64,000 bases of DNA from Candidatus Flexifilum breve. GTDB taxonomy: Bacteria > Chloroflexota > Anaerolineae > Aggregatilineales > Phototrophicaceae. Where the stretch lies: NCBI GenBank assembly GCA_016717205.1, contig JADKGC010000017.1, positions 15,088 to 79,087 of the forward strand, read 5' to 3'. The position numbers were made by a program, and so were the translations under genes. Position 1 is the stretch's first letter. Each line of letters starts with the position of its first letter. This document shows, piece by piece, positions 44,211-52,653 of this stretch. A model generated the notes under the pieces. It saw only the letters and a list, made by a program, of their open reading frames with translations, was not told where the DNA came from and did no database searches.

Positions 44211-44260
44211 AGATCAGAGTCTTAGATCAGAGTCTCCTGATCAGAAAGAAGATCAGAAAG
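44211..44260 (+). repeat. AT-richer GATC repeats beside the iterons
   Basis: GATCAGA occurs at 44212, 44225, 44239 and 44251 (spacing 13, 14, 12). The first two belong to AGATCAGAGTCT repeats, the last two to GATCAGAAAG repeats. This is the least GC-rich stretch of the neighbourhood and could be the unwinding region of an origin. Confidence 0.65.
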
Positions 44261-44362
44261 CAGCAGCAGAACACGCGCGCGAGCGCGCGGAGGCGGCAGC
44301 GGCTGCCGGATCACATCACCGACGAGATGCGGGAAAGTTTCGATCAACCGCCAAAAGATCAG

Positions 44363-44400
44363 CCTCACCCCCGACCCCTCTCCCAAGGGAGAGGGGAGAC
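44363..44400 (+). repeat. palindromic repeat inside the DnaD-like gene
   Basis: Full copy. Open in both candidate frames here, as SPPTPLPRERGD or HPRPLSQGRGE. Confidence 0.8.
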
Positions 44401-44807
44401 AAACAACCCCGATTTCTTCAAAGCGGGGACGATCGGCGTGGCGAGCACCACTCCCCCCAGTTCCGCGCGCCCCCCTCTCCGTGGCGAGTCGGTGACGGCG
44501 TATGAGCGCAACATCGGCAAGGCGGGCGAGGTGGTGCGCCAGGCAATTGTCGCGGCGGTGGGCAAATATGGCGACGCGGTGGTGATCCAGAAGATCGAGC
44601 AGGCAGCACGCAAGGGCGCGAAAGTTGGGCGTATGTCGAAGCGATGCTCACCGATGTGAAGCGTCCGGCGGGTGAGCGCGTCGCGTGGGGCGAGAAAGAC
44701 GATCTGCCACGGGTGACGGTCAACGCGGAATATGCGGGGTGGGATGGCAAGGGCAGTCTGCTGGAATTCATGCGGTCACGCCATGAGATGCGACCGGAGG
44801 AAACGCC

Positions 44808-45079
44808 GTGAACGCGCGGATCATCGATTGGATTTGCTGCCCGGACTGCGGCAGCAATGTGTTTCGCGCGGAGGGATCGACGAGCAGGGCAACCCGGTCG
44901 GGACGATTGAGTGCACGTGCTGCCGATTCACGGCGCCCGATGTGCGGACGGCGGATGCAATGCGCAAGTGGTCACTCCTGTGTGAGCGGTTGGGGCACAA
45001 CTGGATGACCATGACTACCTTCCGAGATGGCAAGACGCTGCGCGTGTGCGCGTTTTGCGGAAAGCACGAGGTCAAGTGA
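44808..45079 (+). CDS. zinc-ribbon protein (one-base frameshift)
   Basis: The GTG at 44808 overlaps the DnaD-like stop. The N-terminus ARIIDWICCPDCGSNVFRAEG is in one frame and IDEQGNPVGTIECTCCRFTAP...CAFCGKHEVK in another. Adding a G to GGG near 44878 joins them into about 90 residues. Cys pairs CPDC, CTCC and CAFC suggest one or two zinc sites. Possibly a nucleic-acid-binding accessory of the replication block. Confidence 0.55.
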
Positions 45080-45711
45080 TGAGCGATGGTAAGAAGGTCG
45101 CAGCGGAGGAAGCACGCGAAAAGGTGCTGATCATCCGGGACATGCTGAAAGACCAGTGTGACGAGATCGTGATCGCCGGGCGCCTGCGCCGGGGCAAGGC
45201 GCTGGTGGGCGATGCGGAGATCGTGGCGCTGCCGACCTATGCGCCGAATCTGCTGGCGCGACTGGATCGCATGGTGGCAGAGCAGCTCATCGTCAAGGCG
45301 GCGTATGGCGAGAAGCGCACGACGCGCTGGGGCAACAAATACCGCGGGTTTATGTATCAGGGGCTGCGGATTGAGTTGTTCGTGGCTGAGCCGGAGAACT
45401 GGGGCTATATCCTGTGGCTGCGGACGGGGCCGGGCGAGGCCAATGCGTGGGTGATGCAGCAGTGCATCCAGAAGCATGCGCCGTATCGGGCGGTCGATGG
45501 GTACTGGACGGACGTGGAGAGCGGGCGGCGCATCCGCACGGCAGACGAGGCGGAGATGTTCCGTTTGCTGGGGATCAACTACGTGGTGCCACCGCAGAAT
45601 CGATCACTGGCGCTGTACGCGGGATTGATGCGGTATCCGCGGTGGGCGAAAGACGTGCATTATGTGGTCAGTGAAGAGCCGCCGACGTCGACGCAGGTGA
45701 GCCTGTTCTAG
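45079..45711 (+). CDS. Pol X-like nucleotidyltransferase
   Basis: A 210-residue protein. IAGRLRRGKALVGDAEIVALP is the Pol beta/X palm signature: a G-x-RRG-x(4)-GD-x-E core in which Asp-Ala-Glu supplies the metal site. The C-terminus is IVPPQNRSLALYAGLM-like, ending in the polar tail TSTQVSLF. Short palm-and-thumb proteins of this kind are found in phages and may fill gaps in DNA. The ATG overlaps the upstream stop (TGATG). Confidence 0.7.
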   Translation: MSDGKKVAAEEAREKVLIIRDMLKDQCDEIVIAGRLRRGKALVGDAEIVALPTYAPNLLARLDRMVAEQLIVKAAYGEKRTTRWGNKYRGFMYQGLRIELFVAEPENWGYILWLRTGPGEANAWVMQQCIQKHAPYRAVDGYWTDVESGRRIRTADEAEMFRLLGINYVVPPQNRSLALYAGLMRYPRWAKDVHYVVSEEPPTSTQVSLF

Positions 45712-45729
45712 GGTCGTAGAAGGTGACTT

Positions 45730-46017
45730 ATGGCAAGCGACGAGCGGAAACAATTATTCAGAAAGCCGGTGCACAAGATCAGCGAGTTGATGCGGATTGT
45801 GCAGATTGTCGCCGATCGGCAGCGCAACATGCCCAAAGGGCGCGGCGTGCTGCCGGTCACCGTGCAGGCGTTCCTCGACGTGGATCGGCCTGAGCAGACG
45901 CTGCGGCGTGACATGACGTTTCTGTGGCGCGCTGGGTATTTGGAGCGCGTGGGGGCGAGCAAGGATGAGAAGGGCGTGGCGACGCGGCGCGGTTACCGGG
46001 TGGTGGGGGATGAGTAA
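45730..46017 (+). CDS. winged-helix DNA-binding protein
   Basis: A 95-residue wHTH protein. MRIVQIVADRQRNM, then PEQTLRRDMTFLWRAGYLERVGASKDEKGVATRRGYRVV, is the recognition helix and wing of a DeoR/WYL-like N-terminal domain without an effector domain. A likely phage regulator. Its last codons overlap the start of the next gene. Confidence 0.65.
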   Translation: MASDERKQLFRKPVHKISELMRIVQIVADRQRNMPKGRGVLPVTVQAFLDVDRPEQTLRRDMTFLWRAGYLERVGASKDEKGVATRRGYRVVGDE

Positions 46018-46219
46018 AAACAACCTCACCCCCGGCCCCTCTCCTAAAGGCGAGGGGAGCAAAGCAAAGAAGACGCTGCCGCTGGCGGATTCGGATGCGT
46101 TCAGCGGGTGGGAGGTGTGCCTGTTGTGCTACGGCGATGGGTACTACTTCGACGAGGATGGGCGCGAGCATCAATGCGCGGATTGTCACGGGTACGGGCA
46201 AGTGTGGGCGGGGAGATGA
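46010..46219 (+). CDS. DnaJ-like zinc-finger small protein with repeat-derived N-terminus
   Basis: A 69-residue protein whose ATG lies in the end of the previous gene. The first 20 residues (NNLTPGPSPKGEG) are the translated palindromic repeat. The rest has CLLCYGDG and CADCHGYG, the CxxCxGxG pair of DnaJ-type zinc fingers. It probably binds zinc; its role is unknown. Confidence 0.55.
   Translation: MSKNNLTPGPSPKGEGSKAKKTLPLADSDAFSGWEVCLLCYGDGYYFDEDGREHQCADCHGYGQVWAGR
46024..46059 (+). repeat. palindromic repeat at the start of the zinc-finger gene
   Basis: Copy with a diverged stem (CCCCTCTCCTAAAGGCGAGGG region), read as TPGPSPKGEG. Confidence 0.8.
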
Positions 46220-46227
46220 TAGGGCAA

Positions 46228-46267
46228 CCTCACCCCCGACCCCTCTCCGAAAAGAGGAGAGGGGAGA
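46228..46267 (+). repeat. palindromic repeat between genes
   Basis: Full copy with a longer loop, ending about 25 bases before the ATG at 46292. The repeat tail GGGGAGACAAG is followed by AGAGAGCGAGG, which could serve as the ribosome site. Confidence 0.8.
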
Positions 46268-46291
46268 CAAGCAAAGAGAGCGAGGATAAAC

Positions 46292-46872
46292 ATGGGTGCA
46301 GATTTCACGGTACTGATCCACGAAGGGACTGAGCGCGCGAATAACTTTATGCAAGTGTTCGGGCGACTGCGAGTCAACGTTGTGTCATTTGTTCCGATGC
46401 TGGTTAACGTGCCGGGGTTTGATGAGCCGCAATCCGTTTACATGCTCGATCTAGCGATGATAACGACAGCCGAGCGGACGCGGTTGGTGAATCATCTGGC
46501 GGCACGGTTTCAGATTGACGCGGCAGAGGTCGAACTGCTGATCGACACGATGGGCGTGCCGATTCTGGCGCAAGAGTGCACGCTGACGGTCGAAAACCCG
46601 CAGCGGTGGATTGACGGTCTTGGCACGGAAGACGACGAAGATGATGGCATCAACTACAACTATGATGCTGACGATGACTTCGATGACCAGCTCGCCAACT
46701 GCGGCATGACTGAGGGCGGGTATTGCATGCTGGCCGGGACTGAGTACTGCGACTTTGAATGCCGGATCAGCTGGGACCCGGTCAATGAGCTGCTCAAGTC
46801 GATGAGGAAGAGGCACGGGCAACGTCGGAGAACGAGTATACGGGTCATGCCGGGGATGAAATCCCGTTTTAG
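46292..46872 (+). CDS. acidic phage protein of unknown function
   Basis: An N-terminal alpha/beta segment is followed by a very acidic linker (TEDDEDDGINYNYDADDDFDD) and a cysteine-containing part. One open frame runs to 47044, but from about 46798 it becomes basic and unlike the rest. The neighbouring frame gives DEEEARATSENEYTGHAGDEIPF and stops at 46872, which fits the acidic character better. I therefore suspect a one-base frameshift. No family recognised. Confidence 0.45.
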
Positions 46873-46933
46873 TTGCATAAAAACGGGCATAAATTGCACT
46901 GAAAGTTGCGTCGGGGGCGCGTTAGTGCGCCCC
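46863..46933. repeat. two hairpins before the terminase genes
   Basis: CCCGTTTTA/TAAAAACGGG (46864-46887) and GGGGCGC/GCGCCCC (46914-46920/46927-46933). The region to 47050 has no clear gene and may separate early from late transcription. Confidence 0.4.
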
Positions 46934-47050
46934 GGATGCGTTAGTAGGGCGGATGCGCGTTACGGTTTAAGGGTGGGTGTAGCAGGGATGCGTATAGTCA
47001 TAATGGCGATGGCGCGAAAACGGCGGGAATTTGACAGGATTTGACGCACT

Positions 47051-47467
47051 ATGGCGAAAGTCACGAAAACGGAACTGAGAAAGGCGCTGGAAGCGCACGG
47101 CGGGGTGATCGCCAAAGTGGCGGACGCGTACCAGGTCACGCGGCAGACGGTTTACAACTGGATCGACACGTATCACCTGCGCGAGATGGTCGAGGCGTCG
47201 CGCGTGCTGATGTTCGACATGGCGGCGGATAACGTGTTTGTCGCCGTGGAGAAGGGCGACTTTGAGGCGAGCAAATTTGTGCTGACGCACATGCCGACGC
47301 CGAAACGCTGGTCGAACCGGCAAGAGCTGACCGGGGCGAATGGCATGCCGCTCGGCGGGCTGCCGCAGGATGTGCTGGAGTATATGGGCAAGGTGGGCAT
47401 CACGCCGGATGTGTTCATGAATCAGTTCGTCGAGATGATGCGCGCAGAGATGGGCGGCGGGCAATGA
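47051..47467 (+). CDS. terminase small subunit-like protein
   Basis: A 138-residue protein with an N-terminal helix-turn-helix (GGVIAKVADAYQVTRQTVYNWIDTY) and a helical C-terminal oligomerisation region (AVEKGDFEASKFVLTHM). This layout and the position just before the large terminase gene are typical of TerS, which recognises the packaging site. It overlaps the next small gene by four bases. Confidence 0.72.
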   Translation: MAKVTKTELRKALEAHGGVIAKVADAYQVTRQTVYNWIDTYHLREMVEASRVLMFDMAADNVFVAVEKGDFEASKFVLTHMPTPKRWSNRQELTGANGMPLGGLPQDVLEYMGKVGITPDVFMNQFVEMMRAEMGGGQ

Positions 47468-47706
47468 GCATGGTGCTGGCGGTCGAGGTGGCGACAAAGT
47501 GTAAGCAGCCGTTACGGGTCGATGACAACGGGCGCGAGCGGGTGATCATGGCGGCGCGGAATGTCGAGCGCTTCAAGCGGGTGTATCTGGTGTTTGCGGA
47601 TGCGCCAGACGATGAGATCGACGTGCCGATGGGGTGTCATTTTGGGCTGGTGGAAGAGATGGCCTCACCCCCGACTCCTCTCCGAGCGGAGAGGGGAGAA
47701 GGCTAA
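47464..47706 (+). CDS. small phage protein ending in the palindromic repeat
   Basis: An 80-residue protein of unknown function between the terminase genes. Its last 14 residues (ASPPTPLRAERGEG) and stop come from the palindromic repeat, so the original C-terminus was probably replaced or extended by the insertion. Confidence 0.5.
   Translation: MSMVLAVEVATKCKQPLRVDDNGRERVIMAARNVERFKRVYLVFADAPDDEIDVPMGCHFGLVEEMASPPTPLRAERGEG
47663..47698 (+). repeat. palindromic repeat at the 3' end of the 47.5-kb gene
   Basis: Full copy, in the sense orientation, read as SPPTPLRAERGE. Confidence 0.85.
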
Positions 47707-47721
47707 GATAAGGGATTTTCT

Positions 47722-49038
47722 ATGACCGTACAGGCCAACAATGCCCAGGCGGCAAAGCTGGCGCGATTGCTGTATCAACGGCTGATGGTGAAAGAACTGC
47801 CGCCGATGTATGCGCAGCAAGAAGCGTTCGTGCTCACAGAAGCGCATCATGCGGCGTTCGTGGCGGGCATCGGCTCGGGGAAGTCGTGGGCTGGGGCGCT
47901 GCGCGCGTGGCGCGCGGCGCATGGCCGGATCGGTCAGCGGCGCATCCCTGTGCCGAATTTGGGCATGTTCACTGCGCCGACTGAGGACATGATCCGTAAG
48001 GCGAGTCTGCGCTCATTTCTCGACATTGCCGAATTGATGGGCGAGCCGATCACCCACGAGATGCACAACAAAAACGAGAAACTGATCAAGCTCAAGAATG
48101 GGAGCGAGATCTACTATGCGTCGACGCAGCACCCGGATCGTCTGCGCGGCCCGTCGCTGAGCTGGTACTGGGGGGATGAAGCGGCGATGTATACGCCAGA
48201 TGTGCATCCGATCATGATCGGTCGTCTGCGCCAGCATGGGCTGCTGGGCTATGACTGGTACAGCACCACGCCGCGCGGCAGGAACTGGGTGTTTCGCAAG
48301 TTTGTGATGGATCACCCGAATGACCCGGACTATTTCATCGTCAAGGCGTCGAGCCGCGAAAACACGTTCATTGACAAGGCGATTGTGGATGCCTGGGCGC
48401 TGGAATATGTCGGGGACTTTGCGGCGCAGGAACTCGACGCGGAATTCGTGGCGTTTGAGGGGCTGATCTACAGCGAATTCGACCGGGCGCGGCATGTCAG
48501 CGCGACGGTGCGGCAGTATCCGCGGTATGTGGCGGGGGTCGACTGGGGCTTTGCTAATCCGGGCGTGATCATTTTGTGTGGTGTGGATGGCGACGGACGC
48601 ATGGGCGTGGTGCAGGAACTCTATGAGCGGTCACGGCGGATTGAGGAATGGGTGAGCATGGCCGTGCAACTGCGCGGGATGTATCGGATTGAGCGGTTCT
48701 ACTGTGACCCGGCCAACCCGGACAACATCAAGGCGTTTGTGGCGGCGGGACTGCCTGCCGAGGCGGCGGATAACACCGTGCAGACGGGGATACAGGCGGT
48801 CAAGGCGCGGCTGGTCACGCGGGCGGATGGGCAGCCGCGGCTGACGCTGACACATGACGCGATCAACCTGATTGACGAATTCGAGAGCTATCAATGGGCG
48901 AAAAACGTGCACGGCCTGCGCGACGAGCCGCTGAAAACCCATGACCATGCGCTAGATGCATTGAGATACGCGATTATGGGGATAGATCATCCGAAGACGC
49001 GCAGGTTAGAAGCGAAGACGACGAGCTGGATAGGGTAA
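47722..49038 (+). CDS. terL: phage terminase large subunit
   Basis: A 438-residue packaging motor. The ATPase has Walker A in AGIGSGKSWAG (about residue 52) and Walker B in WYWGDEAAM. The RNase-H-like nuclease follows, with acidic residues in VAGVDWGFANP, FYCDPANPD and HDHALDALRYAI. TerL translocates DNA into the prohead through the portal encoded next. The reading frame is intact. Confidence 0.93.
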   Translation: MTVQANNAQAAKLARLLYQRLMVKELPPMYAQQEAFVLTEAHHAAFVAGIGSGKSWAGALRAWRAAHGRIGQRRIPVPNLGMFTAPTEDMIRKASLRSFLDIAELMGEPITHEMHNKNEKLIKLKNGSEIYYASTQHPDRLRGPSLSWYWGDEAAMYTPDVHPIMIGRLRQHGLLGYDWYSTTPRGRNWVFRKFVMDHPNDPDYFIVKASSRENTFIDKAIVDAWALEYVGDFAAQELDAEFVAFEGLIYSEFDRARHVSATVRQYPRYVAGVDWGFANPGVIILCGVDGDGRMGVVQELYERSRRIEEWVSMAVQLRGMYRIERFYCDPANPDNIKAFVAAGLPAEAADNTVQTGIQAVKARLVTRADGQPRLTLTHDAINLIDEFESYQWAKNVHGLRDEPLKTHDHALDALRYAIMGIDHPKTRRLEAKTTSWIG

Positions 49039-49047
49039 GGGGGCAAG

Positions 49048-50439
49048 ATGCTGACATCAATCAAGGGGCGGCTGCTGGCGGCGGGGCTGGCACTGCCGGA
49101 AACGTGGGAAGACGAGATCAATACGTGGGGGCAGCAGGTGGCGCTGTTTCGGCAGTATGCCGAGGGCGATCACCGGGCGAAGCTGACGCCGGAAATGCGC
49201 GACATGCTGCGCGTCAGCGGTGGAGTGCTCGACCAGTTCAACATCAACTATGCGGATCTGGTGATCGCCAAGATGGGCGACCGGCTGACGGTGGCGGGCA
49301 TCGACGCGGACAATGACGCCGGGTCGAAGTGGGCGGCGCAGGTGCTGGATGATAACCGCTTTGACGGTTTACAGATGGATGTCGTCGACGCGGGACTGCG
49401 CGACGGGATCACCTTCCTGATGGTCGCCCCGGATGAAGACACGGGCGCGCCGATGCTGGCGCATGAACTGTGCTGGGACGGGGACACGGGCATGATCCCC
49501 GTGTATGACCGGATGGGTAAGCGGATCGTCGCCGCGGTCAAGGTGTGGTATGAGACCGACGACGAGCGGCGCGTGAATATCTACTTCCCCGACCGGGTCG
49601 AGAAGTATGCCGAGGCTGAGCAGACGCTGAGCGCGGGCGAGGTCGTGCCGTGGGTGAGCAACGGGCAGCCGATTGGCGTGCCGGTGGTGCCGTTCGTGAA
49701 CCGGGCGAAGGCGCGGCTGAGCTATGGTATCAGCGAGATCGCCAGCATGATCCCCTCACAGGATGCGCTCAACCGCACGATGGTCAGTATGGTCATGACG
49801 GCGGAATTGTCGGCGTTCCAGATCAAGGTGGCGGTGGGGTTTGCGCCGCCAGCGAAAGTCGTGCCGGGGATGATCATCAAGATCGCCGAGGAAGGGCTCG
49901 GCAACGATCAGAAGGTCGACATGTTCACGCTGGAACAGGCGCAGCTCGTGCCGTTCATCTCCCAAGCGCAGTTTCTGATTGAGCAGATCGGGACCATCAC
50001 GCAGACGCCGCTGCCGTCACAAATGGGCGGCGACTCGGCGAGCGGTGAATCGCTGAAACAGCGCGAGATCGGGCTGCTGGGGAAGGTCAAGCGCTTCCAA
50101 GTCAAGGCGGGGAATGCGTGGGAAGACGTGATGAAGATGGCGGCGACCGTGCAAAATGCGTATTCGCCGACGGCGCGCGCGCCACAGGTCAAGCGGTGGG
50201 TGTGCCGCTGGGAAGACGCGGATATTCGGAACGATGCTGAGGTGATCACTAACGCGATCAAGATGCGCGAGCTGGTCGGCGACAAGGAAGTGCTGCGGCT
50301 CGTCGCACCAGTGTGGGGATACACCGCGCAGCAGATCGACGCGATTATGGCGGAGAAGCGGCTCGCGCAGGCCGATCAACTGGCGGCGCTGGCGGGCAAT
50401 CTGCCGGGCTTCGATAACTTCACGGCGCCAGTGCAATGA
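49048..50439 (+). CDS. phage portal protein (SPP1 gp6-like)
   Basis: A 463-residue protein matching SPP1-type portals: an N-terminal RQYAEGDHRAKLTPEM segment, INYADLVIAKMGDRL, then the wing/stem region with IPSQDALNRTMVSMVMTAEL and QMGGDSASGESLKQREIGLLGKV. It forms the dodecameric DNA gate of the head. It begins nine bases after terL. Its stop overlaps a small membrane-protein gene. No head protease or major capsid gene follows. Confidence 0.9.
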   Translation: MLTSIKGRLLAAGLALPETWEDEINTWGQQVALFRQYAEGDHRAKLTPEMRDMLRVSGGVLDQFNINYADLVIAKMGDRLTVAGIDADNDAGSKWAAQVLDDNRFDGLQMDVVDAGLRDGITFLMVAPDEDTGAPMLAHELCWDGDTGMIPVYDRMGKRIVAAVKVWYETDDERRVNIYFPDRVEKYAEAEQTLSAGEVVPWVSNGQPIGVPVVPFVNRAKARLSYGISEIASMIPSQDALNRTMVSMVMTAELSAFQIKVAVGFAPPAKVVPGMIIKIAEEGLGNDQKVDMFTLEQAQLVPFISQAQFLIEQIGTITQTPLPSQMGGDSASGESLKQREIGLLGKVKRFQVKAGNAWEDVMKMAATVQNAYSPTARAPQVKRWVCRWEDADIRNDAEVITNAIKMRELVGDKEVLRLVAPVWGYTAQQIDAIMAEKRLAQADQLAALAGNLPGFDNFTAPVQ

Positions 50440-50543
50440 ACGTGATTATGCTGCTGGGAGCATATTGCGTGCTGAGCGTGCTGGTGAGTTTGTTTGTCGC
50501 GCGGTGGCTGCGCTGGTGCAGTGAATCGGAGCCGATAGAATGA
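50436..50543 (+). CDS. 35-residue single-helix membrane protein
   Basis: The ATGA overlap with the portal stop and the ATGA overlap with the lysin start make this small frame convincing. The product MNVIMLLGAYCVLSVLVSLF... has one membrane helix followed by a short charged tail. A holin-like or lysis-accessory role is suggested by the lysin gene next to it. Confidence 0.6.
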   Translation: MNVIMLLGAYCVLSVLVSLFVARWLRWCSESEPIE

Positions 50544-51652
50544 CGTTACTACAGGGGCTCCACGGGATCAACGTGACCGATCACACGTACAGCCGGGAGA
50601 ATATCAACCGGGACAGCGATGTGATCGGCGGGGCGTTTGCGCTGGTGCGGAATCGCCGACGCTGACGGCCATGCTGGCGCCGCAGACACGGGTCATCTAC
50701 CGGGCGCTGCCGGATGAATCGCTGGACGCGGACCCGGTGGCGTTCGTGCGGACGCGCGCCGAGGCGGCGCCCAGCGCGGCGTATATCCACCTGACGAATG
50801 AGATCAACCCGAGCGCGGCGCTGGTCGAGTGGACGATCAAGGCGATTACGGCGGCTAATCAACTGGGCGTGAAGGTGTGCGCGCTGAATCTGGCGACGCA
50901 TAAGAACGCGGCGCAGTGGGACCTGATGCGCCCGGCGATTGATCTGGCGATCAGCGGGGGGCATGCGATCGGCGTGCATGTGTATCTCGACGGCGTGACG
51001 GATGGCGGCGCGTGGGATTGGCTGCCGCTGATGCGCGAGGTCGGCGGGCTGTGGGTGTGCACCGAATTCGGGTATATCCGGTCGATCCGCTGACGCGCTG
51101 CGCGGCTGGCGCGGGCGAATGACCGAGATCGAGCTGGGCGTGTGGGCAGAACGGAACGCGCGGCCACTGGTCGAGGCGAATGTGCCGATCTGCTGGTTTG
51201 CGTGGGATCACTGGGGCGCGGCGGGGGAAGAGCGCGAGAGTGGGTTTGGTTTCAATGATGCGCCGAAATTCATCAGCCGACTAGGCGCGTTAAATGTCGC
51301 CAGTCGGTGGGAAGATCGACTTCACGCAGCCGTGCTCACAGGCCGCATCCTCGTGAGCAACAACGGCAAGCTGAACGTGAGAACACAACCGAATACAACG
51401 GCCAGCATCAAGACAACGCTGGCGAGCGGCACGGTGGTCAAGTACACCGAGCAACGCTTTGCAGATGGGGATCTGCGCGAGTGGTACCGGCTGGTCGAGC
51501 CGGATGGGTATGCTGCCGCGTGGGTGTCGACGATTGAGCCGATCGACGTGGTGGAGGATGAGCTGCGGCGACTGCTCGACATGCAGAAAGCGCTGACGGC
51601 CAGCAGCCAAGCGATTGAAGGGCGGATCAGCGCGCTGATTGACGGGAAGTAG
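50540..51652 (+). pseudogene. endolysin-like protein with SH3b domain, two frameshifts
   Basis: Joining three frames gives a protein of about 370 residues. Its N-terminus MTLLQGLHGINVTDHTYS (50540) is followed, after a shift near 50648, by a TIM-barrel-like glycosidase region (AESPTLTAMLAPQTRVIYRALPD..., IHLTNEINPS, GHAIGVHVYLDG). After a second shift near 51075 it continues through RMTEIELGVWAE to an SH3b wall-binding domain (GKLNVRTQPNTTASIKTTLASG) and a short coiled coil. It should degrade the host wall. The shifts would abolish it unless they are sequencing errors. Confidence 0.65.
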
Positions 51653-51672
51653 AGGGAAAGCGAGAGGGTGAA

Positions 51673-51774
51673 ATGAGTAGAGCAGTCGGCAAGATCACGG
51701 TTGTTTTGAAAGAACTGGCTATCCGGGTTGACGAAATTCATGACGAGGTCGACGGCGAGACGGTGCTGAATTGA
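51673..51774 (+). CDS. 33-residue phage peptide
   Basis: ATG 51673 after GAGGG. An acidic helical peptide (VVLKELAIRVDEIHDEV). Its stop overlaps the next start (TTGA). Confidence 0.45.
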   Translation: MSRAVGKITVVLKELAIRVDEIHDEVDGETVLN

Positions 51775-51875
51775 CGCGGCTCACAGCGCGAAAGACATAC
51801 TTGGAGCGTTTGTCTGACGAGCTGCTAGATAAGTTTCGCGAAGCCCCATGCACATGGGCCGAGGCAGGATTATGA
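51771..51875 (+). CDS. 34-residue phage peptide, TTG start
   Basis: The TTG at 51771 overlaps the upstream stop, and its own TGA overlaps the ATG at 51872. Double overlap and a helical charged sequence (YLERLSDELLDKFREA) support a real small gene. Confidence 0.45.
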   Translation: MTRLTARKTYLERLSDELLDKFREAPCTWAEAGL

Positions 51876-52276
51876 ATCGTAAACAGCGTCGCGGACTGTT
51901 GCGCGAGCGCGCCCATGTCGAGCAGTTTCCCGAGCACCTAACGCCTATTTCGCCACAAGAATTCCCGCACTGGCAGAATGCGCGCTTGCCTATTAAGGCT
52001 TGGCGCAGTCGCAAGTATCTCGTCCAGCTCTACGAGTGCGAGAGTGCAGCGTATCCCAACCTAGTACGGCTTTCCATATGTCGCGTGAAGCTGAGTGCAA
52101 ATGGACAGTGGGAAGATGCACTAACTTGGGATGAGTTACAAAGCATCAAGCACGAAGTTGGGTTTGGAGCTTGGTACGGCGTGGAAGTCTACCCGCCAGA
52201 TAAGAACGTCGTGAATGTGGCGAATTTGCGCCATTTGTGGCTGCTGCCTGCACCCCTCGATATCGGCTGGTTCTAG
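51872..52276 (+). CDS. DUF7694-like phage protein
   Basis: A 134-residue protein from the ATG at 51872 (MNRKQRRGLLRERAHVEQFP). AWRSRKYLVQLYEC, LTWDELQSIKHEVG and VEVYPPDKNVVNVANLRHLWLL match a domain common in phages, which I recall as DUF7694. The function is unknown. It is coupled to the preceding peptide by an ATGA overlap. Confidence 0.65.
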   Translation: MNRKQRRGLLRERAHVEQFPEHLTPISPQEFPHWQNARLPIKAWRSRKYLVQLYECESAAYPNLVRLSICRVKLSANGQWEDALTWDELQSIKHEVGFGAWYGVEVYPPDKNVVNVANLRHLWLLPAPLDIGWF

Positions 52277-52301
52277 AAAGTGCATTATGGGAGGTGAGAT
52301 T

Positions 52302-52559
52302 ATGATCGAAATCGAATGGACTGATAAGCAGTTGAAAGCGGCTGGTATCAGTAAACGTAAGCTGACATCCATTGTTCGTCGTCAAAATGAACTGGCGAAG
52401 GAAATGGCAGAACTGAATCTGCGCTTGTTTGTCGCGGCGGGACACCCCGTTATCACGAAAGCATGGGAAACGCTCGACGGCGAAAGCGAGGATTTTGCGG
52501 ATACGGTGATCGCGTACATTCAAGGTGCGCGTAATTGGGACGGCGGCGATCCGTGGTAG
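52302..52559 (+). CDS. small phage protein of unknown function
   Basis: An 85-residue helical protein. GGGAGGTGAG precedes the ATG at 52302. It is the last rightward gene of the block, before a terminator. No family recognised. Confidence 0.55.
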   Translation: MIEIEWTDKQLKAAGISKRKLTSIVRRQNELAKEMAELNLRLFVAAGHPVITKAWETLDGESEDFADTVIAYIQGARNWDGGDPW

Positions 52560-52579
52560 GTTGGTAGAAGGTGGATGAT

Positions 52580-52608
52580 AGGGACGCGAATCACCGCGTC
52601 CCTTTTTT
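52580..52608 (+). terminator. intrinsic terminator ending the rightward block
   Basis: Stem AGGGACGCG (52580-52588) / CGCGTCCCT (52595-52603), loop of six, then six T residues. Confidence 0.9.
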
Positions 52609-52610
52609 GT

Positions 52611-52647
52611 CTCCCCTCTCCCTTGGGAGAGGGGCCGGGGGTGAGGC
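52611..52647 (-). repeat. palindromic repeat, minus orientation
   Basis: Full copy, inverted relative to those before 48 kb, exactly where the genes switch to the minus strand. Confidence 0.85.
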
Positions 52648-52653
52648 CATCCC

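Larger units (their letters stand above)
43770..44811 (+). pseudogene. DnaD-like phage replication protein, several frameshifts
   Basis: Reading across frames gives one protein. MVREEYLAITNGDPCAAAIL (frame of 43770) joins a winged-helix N-domain (GPLTRAEIGAEMLGTFTVYRIS) after a shift near 43863. A charged low-complexity linker follows, then a shift near 44280. The C-terminal domain AYERNIGKAGEVVRQAIVAA... is DnaD-like, and after a shift near 44636 (AAAA to AAA) continues SWAYVEAMLTDVKRP. It ends TGA 44809-44811, overlapping the next gene. DnaD-like phage proteins load the replicative helicase at the origin. The linker region holds the iterons described separately. Confidence 0.65.

Noticed and set aside
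46873..47044. C-terminal extension of the 46.3-kb gene
   Set aside because: The basic, Cys-rich translation is unlike the acidic body, and the neighbouring frame gives a better-fitting end at 46872.
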